Assembly (NCBI GenBank): GCA_023333565.1
Contig: JAJKFH010001094.1
Coordinates: forward strand, 3,968,001 to 4,032,000
Length of the DNA stretch: 64,000 bases
Source of the DNA: Puffinus mauretanicus
Taxonomy: Eukaryota; Chordata; Aves; Procellariiformes; Procellariidae
Direction of reading: 5' to 3'
Positions 11,445 to 22,225 of the stretch are shown piece by piece. Within the stretch, counting starts at the first letter, position 1. Every line of letters begins with the position of its first letter. Below the pieces are notes generated by a model. It was not told the DNA's origin. It saw only the letters and a list, made by a program, of their open reading frames with translations, and made no database searches. A program made the translations under genes and the position numbers.

Positions 11445-14400
11445 TTCTTCTGCTTTACTGTGTGACCTAATATAATTCATAAGGTTTATCTCCAGCCGGC
11501 TCTACACCACTACAGAAACAGATTGCACTAATATTATATTTTTTTACTGTATTATAATCTCTTCAGGACTTGAAACAAATGTGAAGTTGGCTCTATTAAC
11601 TGTTCCAGGACCTGGACTTGAAGAGTGTGTGTGTTAGATTCTGTCTGCCTGTGTATGCTGGTGACTATTTGCAGGTCTTTTTCTTTTTTTCTTCTTTTCC
11701 TGAATGATTGTACCTTTCAAATTGGTGTTTGAGTTTTAAGGAGGTTGTGGGGACTTAAATTGTTGGCACAGGAGAATTGCAAGGATATAATGTCTATAAT
11801 AAAGCATCCCATTTATCTACTGATGCCTGCATTTTTTGAATTATAAAGCACTTAGGGATGTTCAGACAATCAGACAGCTGAGCTAGCTAAACATTCCCAA
11901 CCTTATTATTCTGCATAAATACTGGAATAGGTACCAGAATGAACCATACCAGCCTGCTAGTTTTAAATCTGGGTTCATTTTAATATAAAGTTAAGCTGTG
12001 GAGAGAAGGAGAAGATATTCTTAACATTTACACGTTGCATGAATCCTGATTGCCAGCCTTGTACAGACTGTTCTGGTTTAGCAATAAAATTGGAATAGCA
12101 GGAGGAACAAATGTCCCCTACTTTACAAGCAGTTTCTTTCAGACTTCACCAAGAGGGACCTCTGAAGGTACTTGGGTAGTTTTGATTCTACATACTTTCC
12201 AATCAAAAGGCTTCAGATACACATTGCCAATTACTGAAATCTGCCATAGTTTTTGAACAGTAACCAAAGTGCTTTTCAGTCAAGCGCAGAGGTATGACCC
12301 CTATTCTGATGAAGGATGGCAGAAGGGCAGGTGCAAGAAATAAAGCATTAAACGATGATGTCTGCCATCAGCAGACCAATTTGACTTTGGTCTGGGGGAG
12401 GGGCATTATGCTGTGAATGCTAGAGACAGGTCCTATCATTTTGTTGAACAAAGTCCTTAAATACCTCTAGACCTTTCAGTCTCGACTAGATTGGGCTATT
12501 TGAAACAAGGAAAAAAATTCTGAAAGCAATTAATGCTACTATAAGTTAGCCTCGGCCGTATATCTGTACTGGGATATGCAGAGACTGATCATCCTAAGGA
12601 AGCACAGCAAACCCTGCAGGTTTTAGCCCTGTTGTATAAATTCCATTTAAATTCCCCTGCAATTCATGTTGACTTCCCCCTTCTTTCTTTGCTAAGTCCC
12701 AGAAGATGTTCTGCTGTGATAAAATCTGCTGCCCTCCTAACCACCCTTCAACTCTTCCCATCTGATCAGTCGTGCTGATGTGCAGTGCTAGTCATGTCAT
12801 AACTGCGCACTACAGAAGCTGCCCAACTGACTGCTTCTCTGAATAGTTTTCCTAAAGAAGAGGAAGCTATCTGGAGTCTTGATAAGAATAATTTTTACAT
12901 ACATAAATATATATATAATAGTATATATAAATTGCAGTTTCTCCATAGACAGACCATCATCAAGTCTGTACAAAATTAACAGAAAATATATTAAGTGAGA
13001 CGCATGACTGGCTGGCTAGTTACCAGAGGAGGTTTAAAAGGTCTGAACACTCCCTCAACCTTTCCTGCCAATCATTTAGAAACTTCCTCGGTCAGACAGC
13101 CTCATCTGTCACTCAGGAACTACATCTGCTTGCCTGTTTATTTTCTCGCATAGGGTTGAGGTCACCTGCCCTCCTTTTAGCTAATCAGAGGAGACAGCAG
13201 TAATCAAAGCACAAGATCAGTGCTCCTGGGATGTCTTTCCTGAATAGCCTCTCTGTATGTTCTTTTGCAAACCTTGCAAAGTAATGTAGGCATATACAAC
13301 CAGAGAAAAAGAACAGGGGAGAAGGCTTTGGTTTGGTTTGGTTTGGTATCCAGATGAAGGAAAGAAATATTGCTGAATCTTACATGCTACCTGGAAAAAA
13401 GCGTAATATTTACTGAGGAATCTCCCCTGCGTGACAGGAAAAAAATGTCGATAGTTCATTAAATGGTAGCCCTTCACGGGAAAATTCAGCTGATGTTCTA
13501 GCACAGAGGTAAAGTGCAAAAGGTAGGTGAAAGTGCTTATTTTTCAAAAAAGTAAATCAGCCTCTGGACTGCTTGTTGTCCTTAAGGGACTATCCATAAG
13601 AGAACATGCCAGGCTGGGTGGAGTTACTCATTTTGCTTCTCTGAAACTTCCTCTACTAGATACCTTTGTTAGGCTCTGCCACACAGTATTAAATAGTTGT
13701 CAGGTCCTGCCTTAGAGATCAGTGCATTTCAGCATCAACTGAAGCTATTCCTGTGGAGTTGACTCTTAAAAAGAGCTTTATACTGTGAATGAGAGGTTTG
13801 TACCTGAAAGAAGGGGCAGTGAAAGAAAGCCACAACTCAGGGAGAGAAAGTGCATCTGACTTGTTTGCCCCTTGCCTGGTTGTGAGTGGGCTGGCAGTTT
13901 GCCTTACCTTGCAAACCCTTGTGCATCTTGAAAGGATTTAAAGGATACCAGTGCCAGCCTGCTCTCTCAAGACTGATTTCTCTTTGTAATGCTATTGTTG
14001 TGATGAATCATGCATTACTATGATTAGCAAAGAGAGGTACAATTACTTTTTTGCAGCCGTGTCTGGTAAAGGATAGCCTGGAACCCCAGGCCTGACAGAG
14101 GTGGAAAAAGCATCTTGTCAGATATGAAGAGAACGAATAAATGGAAATTGTTGCATTTACAGAAAAAAAAAATGTTGAAAAGGAGCAGAGGACCACGGGC
14201 AGAGGAAGACTTGTAAGTGAACACTACCAGGAACAGGGCCCTGACTGAGACGGACCTTCCCTCTGAGCAAGTATGGCTGTTCTCATGCATAAGAAGCCAC
14301 CGCTGCTTATCAGCAACTACTTGTACCAGATGGTACCCCCCAAAAACAAATTAAAAAAAATGTACAGAGACACTGACAGATACTGAAGGAAAGTAAGCTA

Positions 14401-15049
14401 TCCTGGAGAAGGTTTAATAATTTTGCCTAGCAGTAGGAAAGTGCCTGGCAAAATTGAAAGGGGGAGGAAAAAAACCACAGAGTGGAAGAGGAGACAGTTA
14501 ATTAAGAGGAGGAGAGCACAGGCCAACTGCATGGCGGTCCCCCCACGGTCTCCTTTCTTGGGAGGGAGGGCAAGCTGCTTCTTCCTAATGCTGGTTGTTC
14601 TTAACCTGCTTAAAGAATGATGCTGAGATGATACCAAAGTCCTAATAGCCTTTGAAATTCAAGTTCTCAGTGGAGAGGGAAGAAAACTTGCAAATGACAC
14701 AAAAGTGAAATGAAACATTTTCTATTTCGATAGTGTAAATGACTAATCTCTTGATGTCCTTAATATCTTTTCCCTGCTTCCCAATAACCTCTCATTGGGA
14801 AGACACGAATGCTTCCAATGCTTCTGAATTTCTATCAATCTTTGTAGACAAAAATTACTTGTAGAGTGTAATCTCTTACAGGTGGCAGAGCAGCTTATCT
14901 GAAAGGTCCAAAGCAAAGGCTTAGCACTTGCACCATTCAGACCAAAGGTGCACCTACAGCCATTGCAGGCTTGTGTCATCATTCAGGATAAATGTGGCCC
15001 AGCCTCGCCCAAACACTGAAGTCACTCAAATCCTCAGCGTGAATCTCAG
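11445..15049. other. AT-rich non-coding DNA left of the CpG island
   Basis: Contains a TA-rich low-complexity patch at about 12895-12935 and a short (TTTGG)n run at 13327-13347. No recognisable exon, RNA or young transposon. A donor-like GCAAG|GTAAGG on the minus strand near 13906 follows only 19 bases after the nearest acceptor-like AG, too little to support an exon. Confidence 0.5.
13327..13347. repeat. (TTTGG)n short tandem repeat
   Basis: Four consecutive TTTGG units, interrupting otherwise non-repetitive DNA. Confidence 0.85.
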
Positions 15050-15350
15050 ACTAACAGCGCGGACAGAGTAGCAGGCTGACGTGTTGGTCCCACTTCTCTC
15101 CCCTTTGACGGGAAACCTTAACCGAACATTCTGTTTTTTTCCGAACACCTCTAAAACGAGACCTCATCCTCCCGTCTTGCCCCACTCCAGGGTGCCTCAG
15201 AGGCGGGCACGCTCGAGAAGGCGACCCAGCGGCTGTGTAAGGCACTCGGCGGACTCTCTCGGCCGCTCGACTGCCGTGTTGCAGGGGTGGCGACGAAGGG
15301 ACCGGCCGGCGCTGGGACAGGGTGGCCGCGGGCTGTGCTCCTCTGCTGCC

Positions 15351-15376
15351 CTCTGCTGCGGGGCCCCGCAGCAGAG
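15351..15376. repeat. Perfect 26-bp palindrome in the CpG island
   Basis: The half-site CTCTGCTGCGGGG is followed at once by its exact reverse complement, giving 13 + 13 bp with no spacer. The ten bases to the left (15341-15350) nearly repeat the first part of the half-site. Either DNA strand, or a transcript, could fold into a 13-bp hairpin. Confidence 0.95.
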
Positions 15377-15401
15377 CGACACTGTCTAGGTTTGGCAGGG
15401 A

Positions 15402-15423
15402 GAAAATGGCCGCCGCCATCCCG
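15402..15423. promoter_or_regulatory. Paired inverted YY1-type motifs
   Basis: AAAATGGCCGCC on the plus strand overlaps GGGATGGCGGCGGCC on the minus strand, so two ATGGC cores face each other. ATGGC within AAnATGGCGGC is the classic YY1 element found at and just downstream of the start sites of many CpG-island genes. On the minus strand the core is also an in-frame ATG (MAAAIFS), the arrangement seen in translation-initiator-type elements. Binding is inferred from motif only. Confidence 0.6.
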
Positions 15424-16017
15424 GATAGGGGGTACCTGCACGCAGGGGGCCGAGGTTGGAGCTGCGATTTTCTCTTTTCAGGTTCGACAGGCGGGAAGCT
15501 GTTAACGACTTTTGAGTGAACTCTTCCGTACAGGATCTCAAAGCAGAACACCTCTAGCGCGGACAGTGACTTGCCAATTTTGTTTTGTTTTTAAAGAAAG
15601 TGTCTATCATTCTTTGCCCTAAGGAACCCCTCCGTACGCTAGATATAATGTTTAATAAAAAGGGAAGTCCTCCGCGGCCGCTTTTTTGTTTAGAAAATGA
15701 AAAAGCGAGCACACCACCTCGTTTCCTCGCGTTGTAGCTGCCCTTCGCGGCCTCCCCAAACGCAGCTGTAACGAGGTCGGCGTTGCTCCGGTGCCGGACA
15801 CGCCTCCGAGAGGCGGTGGGAGCCGCTGGGCCCAGCCCCAGAGAGGCCGGGGGGGAGAGGTAAAATCCCGCACCACGAGCGGCAGGGCACCGCCGCCCCC
15901 CGGCCCGCCTCCCTCCCCTCAGGGTCCGCACAGGCGCGGACGGGGCGGCGCGGGGCTGTCTGTGTCTGTCAGTCCGCCCCCCCGCCCTCAGCAGAGGGCC
16001 CAACGACCGCGGCGCGG

Positions 16018-16022
16018 CCAAT
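16018..16022 (+). promoter_or_regulatory. CCAAT box
   Basis: GGCCAATTAG on the plus strand matches the NF-Y core CCAAT, about 450 bp upstream of the candidate ATG at 16469 and inside the CpG island, flanked by GC-rich sequence. Confidence 0.5.
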
Positions 16023-16147
16023 TAGCGAAGGCGTGGCTCGGCCCGCGCCCGGCGGCGCCGCCGCCGCTCCCTCCTGCCCCGCCTTCCCGCTGCTGAACCC
16101 ATCGCCGAGCAACGGATCGCGGCGGCGATCGATTCTCTCGGCTTGCC

Positions 16148-16174
16148 TCCCCCCCCGCCCCCCCCGCCCGCCCG
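16148..16174 (-). other. G-quadruplex-prone tract (minus strand)
   Basis: The plus strand is a nearly pure C tract with single G breaks, so the minus strand carries at least four runs of three or more G with one-base loops. Such tracts are common in bird CpG-island promoters. Confidence 0.8.
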
Positions 16175-16243
16175 GTTGGACGCACCACCCCGGGGGCGGG
16201 TGCCGGGGGAGTGTAGGAGGTGCGCGTGGCGGCCGGTACCCGG

Positions 16244-16263
16244 GCAGCGCCGCCGCCGCCGCC
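16244..16263. repeat. (GCC)n trinucleotide repeat
   Basis: About seven GCC units run in the CpG island about 205 bp upstream of the candidate start at 16469. If transcribed rightward they would lie in the 5' UTR. A shorter GCC cluster lies at about 16050-16068. Confidence 0.85.
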
Positions 16264-16468
16264 ACTTCCCGCCTGCTCGCCGGCAAGGGCGGACGCAGCC
16301 GCTGTGCAGCGGAGAGCGTTCCTCAGGGAGAAGGGAAGGGGGCACCGCTAATCCCCGCGTGTCCACACATCTTCCCCCCGCCCGCCCCCCCCGGCCCGGT
16401 CCCGCCGCGCTCGGGGCTCTCCGTGTTTTTCCTGTGTGCCTGCCCCACGAGCAGGGCGGCCCGGGGCC

Positions 16469-16511
16469 ATGGAGCGCGCGTTTACGCCGCTGGACTGCCT
16501 CCTGCCCGCCG
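16469..16511 (+). CDS. Candidate first coding exon, unknown protein
   Basis: GGGGCCATGGAG puts G at -3 and G at +4, a strong start context. The frame reads MERAFTPLDCLLPA and reaches CCG|GTACGG, a usable donor, leaving one base over (phase 1); a second donor five bases on (ACG|GTACCT) would give phase 0. It sits in the downstream part of the CpG island, where a first exon is expected. I do not recognise the peptide. The same frame runs on open to 16963, but that longer stretch is Pro/Gly/Ala/Arg-rich and is explained by GC content. The upstream plus frame opening at 16033 is of the same artefactual kind. It may also be an upstream ORF in a 5' UTR. Confidence 0.3.
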
Positions 16512-16936
16512 GTACGGTACCTCCCGCCCCCGGGCGGCGCGCGCCGCCAACCGCCACCGGCCCGCCGGGAGTGGGGAGGGGGGAGAAGCGGGGCGGGGCA
16601 GCCCCGGCGGCGGGCGGTGCCCCCGGGGGCAGCTCCCTTGCCGGGCGGGGGGCGCCGTGCTGTGCCCTGGGAGCAGGGCAGGTGTGCCTCCCGCCCCCGC
16701 GGCGCACGGTAACGCCGCCGAGTTCCGCAGCCGCCGCCCCCCCACCCCGTGGGTGCTTGGTTTTAAAAGACTGCGGTATCAAGAGCGTAGCCCCCGGTCT
16801 GCGTGGCCGCCGCCTCTGGCTGAGGAGCTGCCCGGGTCCCTTCAGCAGTGCCAACCCTCCTCTAGGCCGGCCGGCCGGGCACAGGCGTGCCGCGCTTAAG
16901 CTGGTTTCTTTTTTAATATACCAATTTACTACCATT

Positions 16937-17003
16937 TTGACCCCTTTGGAGTTAAAAGTTTAACCCCTTTGGCTTTAAAATTTTAACCCCTTTGGATTTA
17001 ACC
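16937..17003. repeat. Three copies of a 23-bp tandem repeat
   Basis: ACCCCTTTGG recurs at 16940, 16963 and 16986, exactly 23 bp apart, with related TTTAAAA-type filler between the copies. It marks the sharp right edge of the CpG island. Confidence 0.9.
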
Positions 17004-17018
17004 GGTACCTTCGGTTAA
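16998..17018. repeat. 7-bp perfect stem-loop
   Basis: TTAACCG, a 7-base loop, then CGGTTAA, directly after the 23-bp tandem repeat. Too weak alone to call a functional element. Confidence 0.6.
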
Positions 17019-17019
17019 C

Positions 17020-20000
17020 TTGCCAGAGTTTTCTCAGGTTGGCAGGGCCGAGTGCTCCAGTGAAGCGTATCCCTTGGCAAGGGGACCCCTGGGCATGGCT
17101 TCCTCCGTGTGCCTTTGGCCTCGAGGGCTCTGGCCTCACCCGTGGGGCCTCCAGCCTTTGGGCGCTTCCCTGGAGCCCCCACGTGCGCCCCGCTTGCCTC
17201 TTCAGTTCTGCAAGGCAAAGCTTTGGGGCTTGGGATTTTTTTGTTGTTTTCCCAAGAGTGTTCTGTTTTTGTTTATTATTATTGAGACCTGAGAGGTGAG
17301 CGTTATTAATGTATATCATTAACCTCACCATATCTATAAAGGATAGAGCACCTGTAATAAGCACAGAGTCATCTAAGTAGCTTGTACACTGTTTGGAATA
17401 GGCACCTCTTCTTCACTGCGTGTTTGCAGTATTTAATTCAGTAGGGCCCAATTTGCTATTCAATGATACCATTATAAACAGTAAATATTTTTATCTTTCT
17501 ATAACGTGATTTTAAAGCTGCATAAAAATCATTTTGGCGTAGCAGCTGTATTCTAACTTGCACTGCTCTTTTCTGCTCTGTTCTGGCACTTAAGGTGCCA
17601 TGGTGAGGTATAAGTTGTTATTTATTTACTAGTAAGATCTGGAGGAAGGGAAGAGTTTAACAGAATGTACACTTTTAACAATTCAATACGTTTTTACAGC
17701 TAGCAGTTGTAAGAGCACGTTTAAACTCTTTCCAGTTTTGTTTTTTTTTTTAAATCATGTTTTGCTCTCATTTTTAAAAACTTTTTCAGGGTATGTTCAA
17801 AGCTAGTAACAGGTAAAGCTGTACTCAAGGTATTCCTGCCAGAAACGTGTATTTGACTCTGTGCACGTGTGTGTATTTGGAGATGCATTTTTGCCTTGGG
17901 GAAAAAGAGGGAATGGGCATGGAGGTGAGGTTTTAATGGGTTAACTTTGATTCATTGCAGTGTGATGTCCTCTTGTATGAAATGAGGAGTAACTGCTTAC
18001 AAAAAGTATATAGTAAGGTGATACAAAAGCATACCTTAAGAATTTATTCCTGGGGAAGAACAAGCATCGCTATTCATATTCTAAGGTAGTTGCTTTTGAT
18101 AGACATTTGTATAATATTAGGGCTATCATATGTCCCCAGTTTCCAGGAGCGCGCGCGCTCTCTCTCTCTCTCTCTTTTCCCCCCACCCCCCATCCCCCCC
18201 TGCCCTTCTTTCTTTGGTTATGTCTAGTAGAGTTGAAGATTTGGGATGTTTATTCACAGTTTTCAGATGACCCACTTGTTAGACCAGACCACAGGCTTCA
18301 GCTGGGTGTCAAGAAGCCTACTTCTAAAGAAATGGCTGCTACAAGTATACAAATCGACTTGGTTATACAGGATAGTGTGCCTATGAAATGCAGTCAGTGG
18401 TACTGCATCTGGATCCTTGTCATCATTACAAACATTCATTACCAGCATTTCAGATTGGTTTAGCTGCTCGAAGTATGCAAGGCTGAGCAGATTTATTTGG
18501 CAATTCCACAGTTTAAAATCTGGTATCCCACTTAGGGAACTCAGAAATAAAGTTTTCAAAATTGGGTGGGTGAAATGGGGCTCCTGCATTCTTCTTGAAG
18601 AAGTACCAGTAGTTTCTCCATCTGTTTGTTTCAATGGGATATGTATTTAAGTGTCCAAATAATATGAAGCTAACCTGTGTAGAACGTGACGCTTCTTAGA
18701 GGCTAGACATGAGGTTACAAAATAAACCCTTGCGAGGACATTGAAGTACTATGTCCCCTTGCCTTCAACAATATAAATGTATAGCAATGTATATAGTGTT
18801 TCTGGTTGCTTTCTAAAGCCTTCTGCAAACACAGTGGCACATTATGGTAGGGAGAATGTGAAAAATTTATCAGCTATGTTTGGAGGTTATTACTTTTTTT
18901 TTTTTTAAGGTGTTCAGAAATTATGCTGATATTTATATGGAATAGAATAAAACAAAACACTTACAGGTTTTGAAACCTTTTATTAGGTACCTGAATTGGC
19001 ATTTCAGGGCCACATGTGCCTTGGTAATTTTAGTTAGTGTAGTTAGAGTGAGTTCTTATTTAGATAGTAGACTATATGTCTCCCTATATAGCACCTGACT
19101 GAGGTCCATGTAGCGGATATTTGAGAACTGCTGTGCTAAACTAATGTGCTCAGAGACTTCGAACATTATTCAGTCAAACAGCTGGAGCACAGTTGAAAAT
19201 GACCGTGCGACAGTCAGAAAGCTGTGCTGTGTACTTCAGAACTGTGTTGATTTGCTTAACGTAGTCTAGAATGGGTAATGAGGTAGAATTTAAAAGTGGG
19301 ATTGAGCTCTAAATTTGAGTATTGCATACTGAAACAGATATATTTTTATTTCCTCATGAGATGAAACCATTAAAAAGACTCATAGAAGTCCTGTATGCTG
19401 CTGTGAAAGGGTCAGGCACAAGCTTCACAGGGTGAAGCTGTGATGCAGCTGTTGTAGAAAGCTCATAATCGGTGATGTCACACTACAGCCTGTGAATCAT
19501 GACAAGAGTAGCTTGGTTTCTTCTGGAGCATCCTTTGATAGACTAGACATTTCCCTCCTGCTGTTTATACCCTTTTCTTGCACTATCATTGCCTCCTGCT
19601 GCTTGTCCCAGACTGTGCTGCAGGTGCTTCTGCGGAGATGCAAGTGTTTCTAATTTATTTTTTTAACACCATGAACTTTAGGAGCCGAGTGTGTTATGCT
19701 TGTGATACTTGCGGCTGCTTAACAGCGGAAGTACTGCAGCACAGCACAGATTGCCCCTGAATACCACTTGAGACCTTTAGAAGGGCAGAGTGCCAGTTTA
19801 CTAAGCTGTGTTTTCTCATAGGGAATGTTTTACATTGTGTGCCATAATGTGGCCTGGATTCTCACTCATCTCCAGATGTGATTAATGATTTTTTTACCTT
19901 GCACAATCCTTGAAATGCAGCTCATTATTGGTTTTATCAAGTGGAGTGATGCAGAAGGAGGATATTTTCCTCAGTTTATAACCCAATGCTTCCCATTAGG

Positions 20001-20718
20001 AGTGTCTTGTCTTGAGGTGGAGGGACTGCAAAGCAAAAGCAAATCTAATCCTTCTGCTCTCTTCTGTGCCTTGCAGAGGGTTTGTTGGAGCTGAGTTTCC
20101 TATGAGTGACAGGAGCCTGTGCTACCAGTGAGGGTTGGTTCCCCCCTGTCCCCACTCCTTCACGCCTGGAGTCCTGTGACCAAATGCACTTGTGAAGTAT
20201 GCTGCATTGAGAGCTAGTGGTTAAGACTCAGTTTGCTGAGAAGAGGGTGTGCTAACTTCATCTCACTGAAGCAAGGTCATCTATATGTCATGAGAGACAC
20301 AGCCACAACAAATAGGACAAAGACTGCTTCAGAATTATGTGGAAATATATAGTTGTCTCTCTGTGCAAAGGGACTATAAAATTCTGCATTGAATTTAAAG
20401 CAAAGAGAACAAGAGGAAGCAACAATACGCTGTGAATGCTCTTCCATCATTCCACAAGCTTGATTGTCTCTTGCTTTACTATGAGCCCCAACATGGGGCT
20501 CAAGGGGTTCGAGATAAGGACAGGTTTGATTGGAATGTGCTAGATCAAATGTATAGCTGTTTCTGCTGTTTAGCTATTAATTGGCAGGCTCCTGTGCTTT
20601 CCATGGGGCTTCCTTGCCTTACCATATATTAGAGTCTAGTGCTCATTAGTGGCTATGAGGATGTATGCTCAGTGGGACCTGAGCATGACGTAAATGGTAT
20701 GGAATAAGGGGTGGAGGG
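17020..20718. other. Probable first intron or flank of the CpG-island gene
   Basis: GC falls gradually from about 55% (17.04-17.25 kb) to background. A very short acceptor/donor pair encloses 23 bases at 17791-17813 (CTTTTTCAG / ACAG|GTAAAG). A strong acceptor (GCTCTCTTCTGTGCCTTGCAG) ends at 20076; it is followed by 51 bases open in one frame to CCA|GTGAGG. Both are recorded as splice-like signals, not as genes. A GC-CT microsatellite lies at 18149-18174. Confidence 0.45.
18149..18174. repeat. (GC)5-(TC)8 compound microsatellite
   Basis: Five GC dinucleotides run straight into eight TC units, then a T/C-rich tail to about 18190. Alternating GC can adopt Z-DNA and the TC part a triplex; it is also a likely length-variable marker. 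Confidence 0.9.
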
Positions 20719-21310
20719 TGTGCTGGTTTTGACTGGGATAGTTAATTTTCTTCATAGTAGCTGGTATGGGGCTATATTTTGGATTTGTGCTGGAAACAGC
20801 GTTGATAACACAGAGATGTTTTAGTTGCTGCTGAGCAGAGCTTACACAGAGTGAAGACCTTTTCAGCTCCTCACACCGCCCCACCAGCGAGTAGGCCGGA
20901 GTGCACGAGAAGCTGGGAGGGGACACAGCTGGGACAGCTGACCCCAACTGACCAAAGGGATGTTCCATACCATATGACGTCATGCTCAGCATATAAAGCT
21001 GGGGGAAGAAGAAGGAAGGGGGGACATTCAGAGTGGTGGCGTTTGTCTTCCCAAGTAACTGTTATGCGTGATGGAGCCCTGCTTTCCTGGAGATGGCTGA
21101 ACACCTGCCTGCCGATGGGAAGTAGTGAATGAATTCCTTGTTTTGCTTTGCTTGTGCGTGCGGCTTTTGCTTTACCTATTAAACTGCCTTTATCTCAGCC
21201 CACGAGTTTTCTGACTTTTACTCTTCCAATTCTCTCCCCCATCCTGCTGCGGGGGGAGTGAGCGAGCGGCTGTGTGGTGCTTAGTTGCTGGCTGGGGTTA
21301 AACCATGACA
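20719..21310 (+). mobile_element. Solo LTR of an endogenous retrovirus-like element (copy 1)
   Basis: Starts TGTGCTGGTTTTGACTGGGA and ends AACCATGACA, about 592 bp, and is clearly homologous to the two minus-strand copies at 26573 and 42573. Within it lie a perfect CRE palindrome TGACGTCA (20975-20982), a TATA box TATAAA (20992-20997) and a polyadenylation signal ATTAAA (21178-21183), so U3, R and U5 are in the right order. No internal gag/pol region adjoins it, so it is a solo LTR. Unlike the other two copies, no matching target duplication is seen: GAGGG lies before it and GGATT after it. Short frames inside it are LTR sequence, not genes. Confidence 0.9.
20975..20982. promoter_or_regulatory. 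Perfect CRE (TGACGTCA) in LTR copy 1
   Basis: An 8-bp CREB/ATF site 17 bp before the LTR TATA box. The same position reads TGACATCA in copy 2 and CGACATCA in copy 3 (LTR-sense strand), so only this copy keeps the CpG-containing core. Confidence 0.75.
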
Positions 21311-21940
21311 GGATTATATCACCATATTCCTTTTTAAATGCCTGGGGCTTAAACTCCTTCCTTAATGTTCCCTTTTCTCTGACACTAAAAATTGAAAGTT
21401 TTTTGTAAAACAGTGACATCTTTGCCATTCACTGAATGACCTCCAGCCTAGCATAAGCATCAATAACCATCTAAATGCCCCTTCGCTAGAGCTCTCCGTG
21501 GTCTCTATGATCCATTATCTTGCAGTCTAATATACAAAATTCTGTGGTGGAAATCAAGACAGTCATGGGGTTAGGAAATCAACTGTGTTAGCTGTTAAAC
21601 ATTAAAGGCATGTGGAAAATGGGGTCCCAAACTATTGGATTGCTCGTAATTTTACAGGTTTTGTGCCACTGCTGTTGGGATAGAGTAGTGAAGTTTTTAG
21701 GTGAATCAGATCATTCAAAAGCTGTGATTGAGTTCACCAAAGTTGAAAAATTTTGGCAAGGGTGTCAGTCCTTTAAGACTATTTCAGGAGTTCCTCGATG
21801 AAATTAGCAAGTACTTCCACTTGGCTGTTATACTGTTCTATCTTTTTAATTTAAACCACTTTATTTTATGTGAATGTTGCTGACCTGTTCCTGCTCTTCA
21901 TTTCATATAAGTAGTGACACCATTCATTTAGTCGAGTTAC
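21311..21940. other. Non-coding DNA right of LTR copy 1
   Basis: No repeat or exon recognised. A 63-codon plus-strand frame (21610-21801) has no family motif. Confidence 0.5.
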
Positions 21941-22225
21941 CTGGGATGCCTCAAGCTTGTTTTTGAGGTAGCTGTAAATATTCAGCCTGGGACCCTGCTG
22001 CTTGCTAATTTGCTGTGCTGGGTCAGCAGTTGTTCTGTAAGTATTATTGTATAGATTACTTACAGGTGCACTTACGAGTGAAGTATTACAGATGGCACGT
22101 AGCAGACAGTCATTGTTAACCTCACCACTTTCTGTTACATCTTTGCTTTTGGAGTTCTTTATCTTTTTTTTTTTTTTCAATGCTTTATATGTAGGTGTGT
22201 TATTTGGAATGGGGCAGCAAGCCAC
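21941..22225 (-). CDS. Exon-like open frame, unknown protein (low confidence)
   Basis: On the minus strand a frame is open for about 95 codons up to an excellent donor GCATCCCAG|GTAACT at 21941 (119 codons if the intron side is read through). The stretch just before the donor (QQISKQQGPRLNIYSYLKN) has protein-like residue balance and several codons without AT bias. The upstream edge is unclear: the frame runs into a poly-lysine artefact made by a poly-A run at about 22165, and the only acceptor in between (ATAATACTTACAG) is weak. Family not recognised. It may be a real minus-strand exon, part of an old repeat, or chance. Confidence 0.2.

Larger units (their letters stand above)
15050..16950. 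promoter_or_regulatory. CpG island, probable gene promoter
   Basis: Here the DNA changes sharply from about 38% GC to more than 65% GC with dense CpG, and changes back after about 17.0 kb. It contains GC boxes (for example around 15942, 16190 and 16588), a CCAAT box at 16018-16022, a paired YY1-type site at 15402-15423 and GCC repeats. There is no obvious TATA box, as is usual for broad CpG-island promoters of housekeeping or developmental genes. It is the only such island in the window. The direction is not settled: a strong-context ATG at 16469 argues for rightward transcription, while donor- and start-like signals on the minus strand near 15.4 kb allow a leftward or bidirectional promoter. 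Confidence 0.9.

Noticed and set aside
16033..16899. 288-codon plus-strand open frame, and overlapping frames of 66-195 codons on both strands across 15.0-17.4 kb
   Set aside because: Open in nearly all six frames at once and made almost only of P, A, G and R. GC content in a CpG island removes stop codons, so length is no evidence of coding.
20851..21132. Overlapping plus and minus frames of about 70-105 codons
   Set aside because: They lie inside solo LTR copy 1.
22165..22225. Lysine-rich N-terminus of the 119-codon minus frame
   Set aside because: Made by a poly-A run, so only the part left of about 22160 was considered.
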